A stretch of 60,000 bases of DNA from Cryptomeria japonica (GCF_030272615.1 NC_081412.1:38882911-38942910); one strand, 5' to 3'; positions 22,489-34,085 are shown, numbered from the stretch's first letter. The notes: generated from the letters alone by a model not told the origin. Made by a program: numbers and translations.

Positions 22489-23413
22489 TGTAATGCCCCT
22501 CCCTCATTCAGACTCTGCTTAACCCAGTTTGACTCTAGTTAACTTTTTTTGTTGTTCATGATATTGGATGATACTCTCTAATGTAATGACTTTTAACATG
22601 ATTCTAGGATATGATGTTGGTTATACATTCCATCTCTATGGATGCTTAGATGTTAGAATTATATTCTTATGTATAGACCTTGTATTGACATATCTACTTT
22701 ATGTATGAGATATATCTTGTGTTCGTCTTCTTGTATGGGTACAAGTTTGTATGGGGTGCGAGGAGATGATCTTCCATCACCCACTTTGGAGGGACACAAG
22801 ATGCCATGACTCTCCTCCACCGGTGTTCTTGTAAATGTTGGAGATTGTTTGGTTTTTCTTTGAGCCTCTTGTGGTTATATCCTGGTGAGTCTCTCTTGTG
22901 ATGGTAGTCTTGTGAATCTCTTGTGAGTCATGTTTGTACCTCATATGCTTTCTTCCACCTTGTGGGTCTGGATAATACCTCCTAGCATGGGGGGTGGACC
23001 TTGTGGTACCACATGGTTGGGTGGAGTGCTATTTGCACCCATTGGGTTTTCTTCATCCTGCTTCATGATCGTGATGACTTGTGGAAAGATTGGAGACTTT
23101 TATATTGATGCAGATCTATGTATTTATTCTTGTGTTTACTCTTGGAGATTATATCCTATGGATCCATTGTAATGTAATTTGATGATCATATGTATATTCT
23201 CATGGCTATGTAATGTGTATCTCGATCCTTGTAATTATCAGGTTTAAATGTTTAGTGATGCTACTTATGGTCATGTATGTTGGGTTTATTGTTATTTCTT
23301 AGTGACAACATTGTGGGGCCTTGAGGACTTGTGTTAGTTGTTATTTAAACATCTTGTTTTATCTTATTGTGTGTAGCTCATTGCATATGTATAATTTATC
23401 TTTCAAAAAAAAA
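22489..23413 (+). mobile_element. Family D LTR, copy 2
   Basis: About 925 bp, matching 20169-21087 at roughly 90-95% by eye, with the same start TGTAATGCCCC. The end is again an A-rich run. Confidence 0.65.
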
Positions 23414-23494
23414 TTATTCGCTTTTTCATTGTTTTATTTGTTTTATTCCTTTGAGCCTCATAGCAAGGCATTACAAATTGTCATATTACTACAA

Positions 23495-24010
23495 CGTTTA
23501 ACCATAATAGTGAACCCTTGAATATTGTTATAAGGGTAAACTGTTGATAGTAATTCCCATATTAGTACAACAATTAACCATTACATATTAACCCTTATTA
23601 TGTTTATGTTAATTGTTAGTAGTAATCTCAAATTACTACAATAATTGTATGTTTATATTAACTATGTTAATAGTAATTTCCATATTACTACAATAGTTAA
23701 CCATAACAATGAACCCTTATTAATTGTTATGGAAAACTGTTGATAGTAATTCTCATATTACTACATTACTACAATAGTTAACCATTGCATATTAACCCTT
23801 ATTATGTTTATGTAAAATGTTGATAGTAATTTCCATGTTACTACAACAGTTAACCATAACAATAAACCCTTGTTAATTGTTATGATAAAATGTTGATAGT
23901 ATTTCCCATATTACTACAACAATTAACCATTATGTATTAACCCTTTATTATGTTTATATTAACTATTAGTAGTAATTCTCAAATTACTACAACAGTTAAC
24001 ATAAATTACC
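23495..24010. repeat. Minisatellite, about 70-80-bp units, 6-7 copies
   Basis: Units share TGTTGATAGTAATTCCCAT, ATTACTACAACAGTTAACCAT and AACCCTTATTA, and recur from about 23543, 23675, 23747, 23829 and 23893 onward. GTAGTAAT and ATTACTAC within each unit form short inverted repeats. Related words continue to about 24130. No coding frame. Confidence 0.7.
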
Positions 24011-26249
24011 ACAACATATTTTTTTCACAAACCTAGTTGTTTGTTGTATTTTTATTGTCTGTTGTTTTCACAACAGTTAGCTGTCGACAATGTATTACTA
24101 TAACAGTTAACAAAAATTACTACAACATAAATTAAATTGCATTTCACAACAACTAATAATAAATTAAAGTACATTTCAAATTCATCAACCAATACAACAT
24201 AAATTACCCTTTGAAATTATGCCACAAATTCTAGAAAGCAAAAGTAGCCTATTTTTTTAGATGATAATAAATAAAAATCACTCTGTAGTGTAATAGAAAC
24301 AAAAAACCCCTTTTTTTTACATGTGTGAAACCCAATATGAGGTTTAACCGAAGACCACATTTCCCTTTTGGAGATTTTTTTGTTGATGAACACATATTTT
24401 AGTGTTAAAAAACACAAACCCTCGTAAAAAAATTGGCCAATATCAAACAACAGCCAATGAAACAAAAAAGGTTAACTATTATGCATGTCATAACATACAA
24501 CAGTTGAAGAACCCACAAATATAGAGCACATTACAACGTGAAAAGTGTCGAAATGTACCACATTATGCATCAAAACAATTTACAAATGAAGAACCCACAT
24601 TCTTATACCACATTATGATCACCTTTGCCTTCAAAAACCACTCTCAAAGAACAAAAACATTTTCATAGCACAAACGAAATGAAAAACACACAGACAAAAT
24701 CTAAAGCACAAAACAAAATGAAAAAACAAAAAATCAGATAATGGAAGCCTTAGTGAAGAGTATTCCTCACTTGGGTCGAAAACCAAGACCCGAAATCTAC
24801 CCCTCCGAGCTCCTCAACAACTTCGAAGCCACTTTGTGACTACCTACAAGGTGAAAAAGGTGAAGTAACCATGCACTTGCAAGTTATATAGTCCAAAAAA
24901 CCATCAAAAAATATTTAAGAGAATGCACTCGTGCTTTGTTACCTTTTCACTCCAAAATAGTGTAAATAAACGTCATTCAGTCGAGCCAAAAAATTTGGCA
25001 GACATGCAGGGAGAACTAAAAAAACACAAAATCGAGCATCTTTTGATGGTTGGGTGAGCACGTTGTCATCTACAAACTCTCAAAGAGTGGAGAAGAAGCA
25101 GGAAGAACAATACGAAAGTTGTGAAGGAAAGGCGTAAAGACAGGTGCATTCAATGTCATCTTGGTCAGGAAGGATGAGCTATGTCGTGGCAGTAAAGTGA
25201 AGTGACATGGAGTTAATGTTTGCAAGTGAAAGGGTGTAGAGTTGTAGAGGGTAGAAAAAAACAAGCAAGTTGGTCATTAAGGTGGCCATGCTATCAGATT
25301 CCACATGGCCACCCTATCAGATATGGGATATTTTAGGGGCAAGTTGATGAGGTGGGCCCGCACATGTTTCAAGCAATGCATAATTTGGGATGTTTTTCGA
25401 CATGGTGGACAAAGAAGGGTAGAACACATGGAAGAGGTGTTAGAAATGGTAAAAAATATTAAAATTGGCTTGTACAATTAGTGGTCCAATTTGAGGGCAA
25501 ACAAATTAGGTTGTGGGGTCCAAGTGGCATGCCACATGGACCTCTAAAGTTAGAGTGATCACGTATTGGGGTCTCTCTACTATATAAGTTCAAATATAAT
25601 ATTTGGAGTGATATGGCATCATCCAACTTATCATACCAAAGACATAAATAAGATATATCCTACAAAGCCTTATATATGACATAAAATTATGCCTAGAGGA
25701 CCCAAAACCTCATGAACAACACATTTCAAAAAAGGGGGGCACAAAATTGCAAGCCAAAACCATAATGATTGTATACCATCAATCCCCATCAACCAAAAGC
25801 CAAATGCAAAAAGGGCTTACTATCTATGCTTGAGAACAACATTGTTGAGCCCATATACCTCCGCCCTCATCTTCAAGCCAACATCATTTGTCTCTCTACT
25901 AAAAGAAGCTTGTCTTCAAAAATAAATTCCAGCCCACCGCATTTTCATCCATTCTTCTTCATAAAATGCATCCAAGAGAACAATATCGACAAAATCAGCA
26001 AGCCACTAAAAGTTCTCATAATTTTCGATATTCACTCATTTCATCATAAAAGTCTCAACTTGTCATAGCCCAAAGACAATGGCAAGTGAGACTGCCATTG
26101 TCAAGGCCCAACAAGAAAGGTTGATACACCACTGCCACTCCTGGATGCCATAGCTTTGGGATATCATCAAGCCACAAAGTCCGCACACTATCCTTAGCCA
26201 TCACCACCACCTCAATGTCATTGAGAAGAAACTACATTTTGAAAACTTC
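24011..26249. other. Unassigned AT-rich region
   Basis: No gene, LTR or known element could be supported in this 2.2 kb. Several frames of 60-100 codons on either strand (for example 25070-25264 minus and 25769-26068 plus) have no recognisable motif and look like chance. The only clear structure is the hairpin at 26075-26102. Confidence 0.4.
26075..26102. repeat. Perfect 10-bp hairpin
   Basis: GACAATGGCA at 26075-26084 pairs with TGCCATTGTC at 26093-26102 around an 8-base loop. GGCCC-like bases outside it may extend the stem weakly. Function unknown. Confidence 0.5.
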
Positions 26250-27426
26250 ATGTGGTGTGGGGAAAAGTTAATGATGAGGAGATCAAGAGGAAATCTTTTC
26301 TTCCCTTCAAAGAGAGATGAAAGTTTCACTGCGGATTTCTCTTGAAACACTTTATCCACATAACATTTAAAAGAGGGGGCTAATTTACTAGATCTGATCT
26401 CTAAGGAAAGAGATTGAATACTAAATGAATTGATAGTGAGGTAGAGATGACAAGCTAACCCTCTTTTAGAATGGAAAATGATTGAATTATGTGTTTTGAG
26501 ACTAAGTGTAAAACTAGCAAAGAACTGATTATAACTCGAGATAGAAGCTTGGGATGAAGTTGTGCACCTGGATCTAGTTATAATATGTTGAGATGAAGCT
26601 GCCCTGCAAATTTGAGGAAAAGTTGTCAAGACTATGTTGAAAGTGCATATGGTCCTTTGAAAAATCTACGAAATGAAAAGGGTTTTTCCATCTCTGCAAA
26701 TGGAGTCCAAATCTACAAATACAACTATGCACCTACAACTTACACATAGAAAAGAGAGGAAAAGGGGTTGGGATTGGGGGTTTGCCTTTAGGTCAAACCC
26801 TGGTTTAAGAATTAACCAAATGATGAAAGAAAGTACTTGCAAGTAAATGTAAATGAAAGACTGAAATATAAATCACCTCAAGGAGGTTGCAATAGGAATG
26901 TAGATAGAATTGCTTGTGTGTAATTTAATGTTGAAAGGGATCTCCTCTTCAATGGTTGTATCCTTGATTTGAATGCAACACCTAGCCTTGAAGGGAGACT
27001 TAAGATGCTCAATGCTTGAAAGGAATGCTTGAATTCATGATCTCATGTATCCGAAATTTATGCCAAAAACTTGTTATGCAAAAGGAAGCGAAAATGTGAC
27101 TTATATATTCGTCAATTAGGGTTATTTAGACTAATTTTCATCATAGGCCAACACAAGGAAAGTTTTCCCGCTGAAAATGTAAAGTTCAATGCAGAGATAG
27201 GACAAAGGGACCCCCAAAATAGGGCAAGGACAGGGGTGCCACGCCCCTATCCTGCTCTTATCTAGCACAGAAAGTAGGTTCTGGGTCATGCAGGGTGTGA
27301 AAAAAGTGCAGTTTTCAGGGATTGAGCAATTCTCGAGTCTTCAATCAGGCTTGGGGATTTGATTCGCCAACGTGAATACCCTAATGTGGTAAAAAATTGC
27401 AAGGGTCACAATTTTATGACACTACA
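26250..27426 (-). mobile_element. Family C LTR, minus strand (3' LTR)
   Basis: Read on the minus strand it begins TGTAGTGTCATAAAATTG at 27426, directly after a polypurine-type tract. It follows the plus-strand C LTR (31665-34085) through a shared GGCACCC-TGTCC block, a TATA-like stretch near 27101-27108, and GGTTGTAGGTGC / GATTTGGACTCCATTT. It lacks the solo G LTR that interrupts the plus copy, so it shows the empty form of that site. The left end at about 26250 is set by matching to the end of the plus copy. The frame 26201-26629 (minus) falls inside it. Confidence 0.7.
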
Positions 27427-27436
27427 TTTAGCCCCC
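27427..27436 (-). promoter_or_regulatory. Polypurine tract of family C element
   Basis: Minus strand GGGGGCTAAA immediately before the LTR start, in the place expected for the plus-strand primer. Confidence 0.6.
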
Positions 27437-27935
27437 ACTTTAGTGGGAGTATAAGTGTATGCCAATACTATCGGTAAAGTACAAGGAAACAATATTGAAA
27501 GACTTCTACCACGTCAAGGAGGTAAGATACACCAAGCCCCCAATGGACTAAGGATCTTACGACTTCGATTGACAAAGTAAAAGGGAAGATCACGAAGGGA
27601 AAACCATGACTGCAAGTAGCAAGGTTCCCCTCACTATGAGTCATGAAAAGTAAGGATACCAAAATTACAAAGCAAAGCCAAGTTCACTAAGTAACTTTAA
27701 GTATCAAGAAGTAAAATATGAGTGGAGTGTATGCCCCCACTTTAACGGATCATGCATGCCTTATCGGGAGCGATCGCTTTAAGGTAGGATACACCCAAGA
27801 GAGAGAAAAGAGAGGGAGCACATTATCGCAAGGATTTAGCCCCCAATTGAGGAATAAACTTGAGGATAATGAACACAAAACATGAGGTAGTTTCACTTTC
27901 CTCGGGGTTAGTATGATGTATGATAACTCATGTTT

Positions 27936-27968
<33 letters not shown>

Positions 27969-28189
27969 ATATAATAATCATCATTCCCTAAAGAAAGGAA
28001 ACCTCCTTGGAAGAAAGGGAATAGAAGGTGTCTTTTGAGTCAACATGAAATAGATCAAAAGAGATCTTAATACTTTGCATCATCCTTAAGTAGACATTAG
28101 GGGAAAAATAGAAGAATAGGGGTACACAAAAGAATAGTCACAAAAGAGCAAGAGAGGAGAGAGGGAGAAGATCTATGGTGCTAATGTTG
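27437..28189 (-). other. 3' untranslated region of family C element with a TG microsatellite
   Basis: No coding frame of note. A (TG)n run of about 30 bp lies at 27938-27967. A second purine/pyrimidine motif, CCCCCACTTTAGTGGG, near 27434-27449 is partly self-complementary. Confidence 0.5.
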
Positions 28190-28594
28190 CTAATCTAGCA
28201 TGACATCCACCTCCTGATCTTGTTGTTCACTATTTTGGGAAGGCGAGCAACATGCCAGAGAAGTGACATCAAGCACAACAAATGGAGCTATCACAAGATC
28301 CAAACAAGGACTATGCTTGTGTGGTAAGTCACTTTGTTCAACTCTAGGAGCTAGGATTAAGGATTTTGAGAGATCGGCTGATAAATGCTTGTCAACATCA
28401 ACATATTCATAGTCACTATCAGAAGCATTACGAGTTGTATTGCCATCATGAATAACATTTTCACCTATTTCCTCATCAAGATTTATAGATAGAGGAGTTC
28501 TCACATGAATAGAAGTAAAACCATCACATATTTTTTGTAATTTATGATTTGGAGATTTAGGTTGAACATCTTGTTTAGGAGAAAGGGGAATCAT
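28190..28594 (-). CDS. Hypothetical frame near the 3' end of the family C element
   Basis: 134 codons, acidic, with no domain I recognise. It lies between the protease-like region and the 3' LTR, where RT and integrase would be in a full gypsy element. The frame 28609-28899 just upstream (Leu/Phe-rich in translation) is probably out of frame. The piece may be the C-terminal end of the same polyprotein as 28817-29527 after a frame change. Low confidence that it is expressed. Confidence 0.3.
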   Translation of the reverse strand: MIPLSPKQDVQPKSPNHKLQKICDGFTSIHVRTPLSINLDEEIGENVIHDGNTTRNASDSDYEYVDVDKHLSADLSKSLILAPRVEQSDLPHKHSPCLDLVIAPFVVLDVTSLACCSPSQNSEQQDQEVDVMLD

Positions 28595-28816
28595 TTCAAT
28601 TGTTGGATTTATAGGAGACTGAATATTTTGAGGAACAACTTCACAAGCTCAAACACAACATCTTTGCCAGCGTTCTCTCGTGCAATGATTTCATCGAGTC
28701 TTAGCAGAAAGCTGAGAAGAAGGAAGAACATTTGTTGAAGGAGGAATATTCTCCTCTTTGATAGTTGAAGGTTTAGGTTGAGGTCTTTTAGGTTGAACAA
28801 GAGGAGAGGCAAGCCT

Positions 28817-29630
28817 CTACTCTCTATAAGAGGAAGGAGGTGGAACTGCACCATATAAAGGAGGAATATTAGGTGTAGGAAGGAGATCAAGTCCATCATG
28901 AGGAGGAGGTACGGGTCTAACCTTAGGAGGAATATCGTTGTTCATATTAGGAGAAGGCATAGTCAAATCCATAGGAATAGGTTGAGGATCTTCCTTAGGA
29001 GGAAGATTAGTTCTATCCATTAGGGGAAGAACGTCATCTTCAAGAATGATAGGAATGTCAAGTTTTGGGGATATAGGTTGGCTTAAGGATAAGATCATAT
29101 TTTTCATCCATTTTTTATAAGATTGGAAAAGAGAATTGCTCCTTAGTGGAAGAGATTGAAATTGTTTAGGCCAAAATAAATCAATTGGAACACTAGGGCT
29201 TCTTTCGAAAGGTCGAAATAAGCTATGGTTCATAGTTATGATTTCTCCATTGTGGGGAAATTTCAAACACTTATGGATTGGAGAAGAAATATCCTTCATG
29301 GAAGATATCCAAGGATAGCCTAAATTCACACAAAATTGCTCAGAAGAAGGAATGATAACAAAATTGACATCTATAGATTTAGTGTGAACTTCAATAGGAA
29401 GGGTGATAGAACCAATGGTGGGACAACAAAATCTATCAAATAACTTCACAGCCATATTAGAATCATCATATATTGGTTTATGCAATCGTAGATTGAAAAG
29501 ATACCCTTTAGTGATAATGCTAACCATGCAAGAGGGATCAACAAGAGTACCACGACAAGGTATATCCTTAACCTTCGCAACTATGTATAAAGGACCATCG
29601 GGTGCTCTAATGGTATCACTAGGGTCAAAT
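28817..29630 (-). pseudogene. Retropepsin-like region with Pro-rich tail, family C element
   Basis: On the minus strand a GTLVDPSCMVSII stretch (about 29525-29565) has the layout of a gypsy-type aspartic protease active site, with Asp-Pro-Ser in place of Asp-Thr/Ser-Gly. It is followed by the usual beta-rich segment and a NLGYPWISSM motif near residue 90 that corresponds to the second conserved protease block (LGRPW-like). After this the frame becomes Pro-rich (PPKVRPVPPPHDG) and stops at 28817. The ORF proper is 28817-29527; the active site lies just upstream in the same frame. No RT follows. The protease would normally cut the gag polyprotein; whether this one is active is unclear. Confidence 0.55.
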
Positions 29631-29839
29631 GTAATAGAAGGATCCTTAGGTGTCTCTTGTTACTCTACCATGTTAACAAAATTCAGAGTTGTAGAGGTGA
29701 AGTCATTAGGAGAAAAAGAGGTATGTTCAGTCTCAATCAAGTTAGAGGTATGAGAAGGCCAAGGATCAGTGAAAATATTAAGATTTTTATCAGGAGGAGA
29801 TACTAATTTGTTTCCCTTTATCATTCACACCTACCACAG

Positions 29840-31592
29840 ATATAGTATTATTATCAATCAAATCTCGAATCTTACTTTTTAATGCAAAACATTTCTCAGT
29901 ATCAAGACCAGGCTGACGATGAAATTGACAAAAGGAATTGTTATCAAAATAAGAGGATGCAAGCTTAGAAGATCAACTAGTTTTATAGGAGGAAGTTTGA
30001 TAACATTTCTTTGTAACAAATGAGACATAATACTATTTAAAGATTCATTCAAAGGAGTAAATTGTCTTTCTCTTTTAAAGAATTTAGAAATAGGAGACAC
30101 ACCTGTTGTAGCATTCACATTGTTGTTGTTGATTGTATCATTGAACTTGATGAAGCCTTTTGTTGGTTTGAACTTTGCAAATGGTTGTTGAACACTCTCC
30201 CCCTTATCACTTAGAGCCATAGGAGTAGATTGCTCCATTTGACTCTCAGCTAGTTGATAATTGTGGAGTGTTGCGCACAATTGCGGAAAGGAAGTAAACT
30301 CAGACAAAAGAAGCTTTTCCCTAATATCTTTTTGTAAATTAGAAATGAAAATTCTTTGAATATCATTATAAAGTACAGGAAAAGAAATTTGAGCACACAA
30401 ATTCTTATATCTACCAATGAAATTAGTCACTTTTTCTCTAACACCTTGTTTACAATGCATTAAATCAATCAAAGTGATTTTAGGACCAATGTTGTTTTAA
30501 AATTGTTGAATGAAAGCATTTGCTAATTGTTGAAAAGAAGTGATAGAATATGAAGGTAAAGAAAAATACCATTGTAAAGCCTTATCTCTTAGTGTTCTTG
30601 TAAACAATTTTGCAACCAATCTTTGATCATAAGCAAAATTTGTACACGGGGTTTGAAATATTTTGACATGCGTTAAAGGATCACCTTTTCCATTATAGAG
30701 TTCTGATTGAGGGACCTCAACATGTTTACGTGGCACTGCTTTAACAATATCAAGAGAAAGTGGGCTTGCAACATCAAATGTGGGCACACTAAATTTGGAT
30801 TGACTCATGAAAGCAATTTGTTGTTGTAAGGAATACAAGGCTTGAGCAAGATTGTTAATGGTCATTTCAGTAGAAGAATTGATGTTAGACATGGTTGATT
30901 GAAAAGGTGGTCTGATATTATTGAAAGAAGGCATGGAATAAGGTGGTGGGACATTATGATAAGTAGGCATAGGTGATGATTTAGTAGGAAATGGGACACT
31001 TAAAGGAGGAATAAAATTGATGAAAGAATTTCCCCCTTGTATCATATTGATTGGTTGAGGGATAATACGAATGCTTATTGAAGACATAGGCAAATATGGA
31101 GGATTAAAGTAAGAAGAGAGATTTCCCCCATGACTAATTGTTCTAGGAATCACATTTTGAGTTGATGTATCCATGATGTTTGAGGTAAAAGTAGGAACAC
31201 TAGTTATAGGAGTGGTCAAAGGAATAGAAGGATTGACTTATGTAGGAGGTTGTGAATAACCTAGGGTTTCAGAAAACCTCTTTACATGCATGACATTAGA
31301 ATCAACAATGTGAGAAAATGCCACGCAATATATCAATTCCATTCTTATCACTTTGAATCATGTGCTTAATACATTCAATTAATCGAAGAGCTTCACTATT
31401 AGGGTATTCTTGGGACATCAATTGTTGAAAGTTATCAAATTGATTATCCAATTTTGAAAGTTGATCTATGAAAACTCTAGTCAAATTTTCTTCTTCATCA
31501 TGGGATTCATAAATGAGATAGATAAGGACATGATTAGGATGGGAAGAAGTAGCATTATCCTTATTAAAGAAGTTACCCAAATTAAGCTCCAT
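29840..31592 (-). pseudogene. gag polyprotein of family C gypsy-like element, broken
   Basis: Pieces on the minus strand, in order: 31592-31302 (N-terminal, starts MELNLGNFF, ends at a stop), 31219-30497 and 30472-29879. The middle piece has a Pro/Ser-rich start, then the retrotransposon gag core with YNGKGDPLTHV and ALQWYFSLP, continued in the third piece by VTNFIGRYKNLCAQIS. A zinc knuckle follows after a frame change at 29884-29930 (minus), CQFHRQPGLDTEKC, in which the expected His of the knuckle is Leu. The core is the capsid-forming, RNA-packaging part of gypsy gag. Frame changes and stops separate the pieces. Confidence 0.7.
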
Positions 31593-31664
31593 CTCCTCAG
31601 TAATTAAACCTTGGGAAGCCTTAATTCTAATGCTTCATCTAACGAGGATAGTATAGGCAAGACT
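31593..31664. other. Junction between minus and plus family C copies
   Basis: Only 72 bp separate the minus-strand gag start from the U3 start of the plus-strand C LTR. A normal 5' LTR and primer-binding site for the minus element are absent, so it is truncated here. Confidence 0.6.
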
Positions 31665-32301
31665 TGTAGTGTCATAAAATTGCAACCCTAGCCATTTTAA
31701 CCACATTTTAAGTCCGCACCTTGGTGGCAACATCTTCCTTCCTAACCAAGACCACTTTTACTGCATTTTCACCCTTGGAACCCTCCTTGTCTAGGCTCTA
31801 TTTCTGCCTTATACCCTGTCCCTGCCCTATAATAGGATAGGACAGGTGTGTGGCACCCTTGTCCCTACCTCTTAGGGTGGCCCTTTGTCGGGTTTTCTCG
31901 ATCCCCAATGCATTATTTTATCTTCAAGGTTTGTACTCCTCTTTGTCGGCCTTTAGTGAATGAAAGTTAATCCTCTAGTCCTGTATAAAAGGGAGTTGGT
32001 TTTCTCATTTGCATATGAGGAGGATATAGATGAAATACACAAGAAGTGAAATTCCATAGAAGGTCTTCATTATCATCATCAAGCATTCAAGCTTTCAAGT
32101 CTTCTTCATTCATCCCTTGGAGCAACATTACAACATTTATTTGCAAGCATGTGTGTGTGTTAGGGTTTTGTCATGTTGCATGCCATTTCATGCAACATTT
32201 GTGATTACATTCAAGAAGCAAAGCAATCATCATCAACAAATTGTAGATCTACAAGTTATACAATTACATTATTTACATTTCAAGCATTTGCAATTACTTT
32301 C
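31665..32301 (+). mobile_element. Family C LTR, plus strand, left part (interrupted)
   Basis: Begins TGTAGTGTCATAAAATTGC and matches the minus LTR below 27426. A TATA box, TATAAAA, lies at 31984-31990. It is split at 32301 by the solo G LTR. The bases before it (AGGCAAGACT) are not a polypurine tract, which fits a 5' LTR. Confidence 0.75.
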
Positions 32302-33544
32302 TGTAGTCACATAAATCTGTCCATTTTAATTAAATGAATATTTGCTATTTATTTGATTAAAAATCCACTAGCCATTAGTTAATTAAATTATCATTTAATT
32401 AATTCATCTTCAAATCATTCTCCTATTAATTAAATAAATTATTCAATTTATTTTAATTAATTCATTAACCATATTCACAACCAATTAAATGAATAAATTC
32501 TATTTGTTTCATTTAACCCCTTTTTCCTCTTTTAAATAAATTAAATAAAACATTTATTTAAATCATCAAAATTCCTCCCAATTGCATTCTCCTACAAAAT
32601 CCACTTGCATGCCTAAATCCCTTCTAGATTCTTCTAACTCCTTCTAATTAGCCTAATCCTATCCTAATCATTGTCACATTCCTAAATAAAAGGAAGTCAC
32701 TTCTCAAAAACCTCCAAAGTCTTCAATAACCATTAAAGGCTTTATGTCTTCAAATGGTTAATCTCTAAAGTCTTCCAAACCATTAAAGGCTCTTACATAA
32801 CCATTTATGGTTAACTCATCTCTTACCTTTGGTTAGAGACTTTCCTCTAACTTAACCATCCTTTGGACTCATGGGTCTCTTCAAAGCATTTATTTCTTTG
32901 ACTAAGGTAACCATTTAACCCTTGCCCATTCATTTATCCCTTGGATAAAAGGAATATCCATTAACCTAACCCTAACCCAACCCCCTAGGGTAGCCATCAT
33001 GTCCCCTCAAGCATTTAATGCTCCTTATCTCTCCTCTCAAGCCTCCTCATGGTGACACTTGTCAACATGGGATTGGGTTGAAAGTATCACATGGATTGAA
33101 TATCTTTCAATCCTAACCCTTGTTAAGATTGCTCAATCTTAACCCTTCATTTCCCCATTTCTTCTATAAATAGAACCCTTCTCCTCAAGCAAAGGAGGAA
33201 GCATTAGAGTATTGTTTCTATACTGGTATTAGCATAGAGATTTTTCATAGCATCACTATCTACACTTGCATAGCAGTTGTTTATCACATCCAACCATTTT
33301 GAATCTCCATATGGCATCCATGGCTAGTGCTAAAAGCTAAGAGCTACACTCATTTGGGAACTTTGAGAGGAGAGGAACAAGGGAGAGATAATGGTGTAGG
33401 GAGCATCATGAGTGAAGTCTTAATGTTTATTGGTTTTTATCTCTCATATGCTTCTATGCTTAATCTTTCTTGATAATGCTTTTTAATGGTTTAGTTCTAT
33501 GTTGATTTGACTAACCCCCAGACTAACCATTTTATGGCGTTACA
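32302..33544 (+). mobile_element. Solo family G LTR
   Basis: Runs from TGTAGTCACATAAATCTG to GGCGTTACA, 1,243 bp, with a TATA box at 33165-33172. CTTTC (32297-32301) before it and TTTTC (33545-33549) after it are a target duplication with one mismatch. The inverted C LTR at 26250-27426 shows the uninterrupted sequence. Compared with the 1.7-kb G LTRs it lacks the 61-bp repeat block and part of U3, and its U5 end differs, so it is a subfamily. Solo LTRs arise by recombination between the two LTRs of an insertion. Confidence 0.8.
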
Positions 33545-34085
33545 TTTTCTATCAAGGTCGATTTCTCAATGAGGGTTTGACGAAGGCAAATACCTATCTA
33601 CAACCCTTCTCTCCTTCTTTTCTGTGTGTAGGTTGTAGGTGCGTAGCTGTATTTTTAGATTTGGACTCCATTTATAGAGGCGGAAAAACCCTTATTGTTT
33701 CGCGGATTTTTCAGAGGACCTTGTACACTTTCACCACAGTCCCGATGACTTTTCTCCAAATTTGCAAGGTAGATCCGTATCAATCTAATTAGCAGATCTG
33801 AAGTTACAACGTGATTCTGAACTGGTAGGTCCTTATTTCACTCATTTTCTCTCTCTTTTCTGCATAGTCAACAAGTCAACTTTCCAATTTACAAAAGGGG
33901 GTAAATCACACTTCAACCCTTGCAATCCACTTGGAATTCACATCCTTGTCTCTCTTGGATTCGGATCTAGTGGATTCAAGCCCCGCTTTTGAATGTAAAG
34001 TTATCCCAAGTGAAAAATAATCCTAATGACTTCCTTTCTCTCTCCTAGGTGGGGAGTCACTAGGGTTCAATTTTTCCACTTTACA
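33545..34085 (+). mobile_element. Family C LTR, plus strand, right part
   Basis: Continues the C LTR after the solo G LTR; with the left part it makes about 1.17 kb. It ends CCACTTTACA at 34085, just before the primer-binding site. Confidence 0.75.

Noticed and set aside
20599-23172. Similar frames at 20599-20820 and 22930-23172 with a shared GGGPCGTTWLGG stretch
   Set aside because: They sit at the same place in the two D LTRs, so LTR identity explains the match; starts and ends differ and no domain is known.
23495-24010. CRISPR-like array
   Set aside because: The units are contiguous without unique spacers and the context is plant nuclear DNA.
26201-26629. 142-codon minus-strand frame
   Set aside because: Lies almost wholly inside the family C LTR and has no recognised domain; the plus copy of the LTR does not keep it open.
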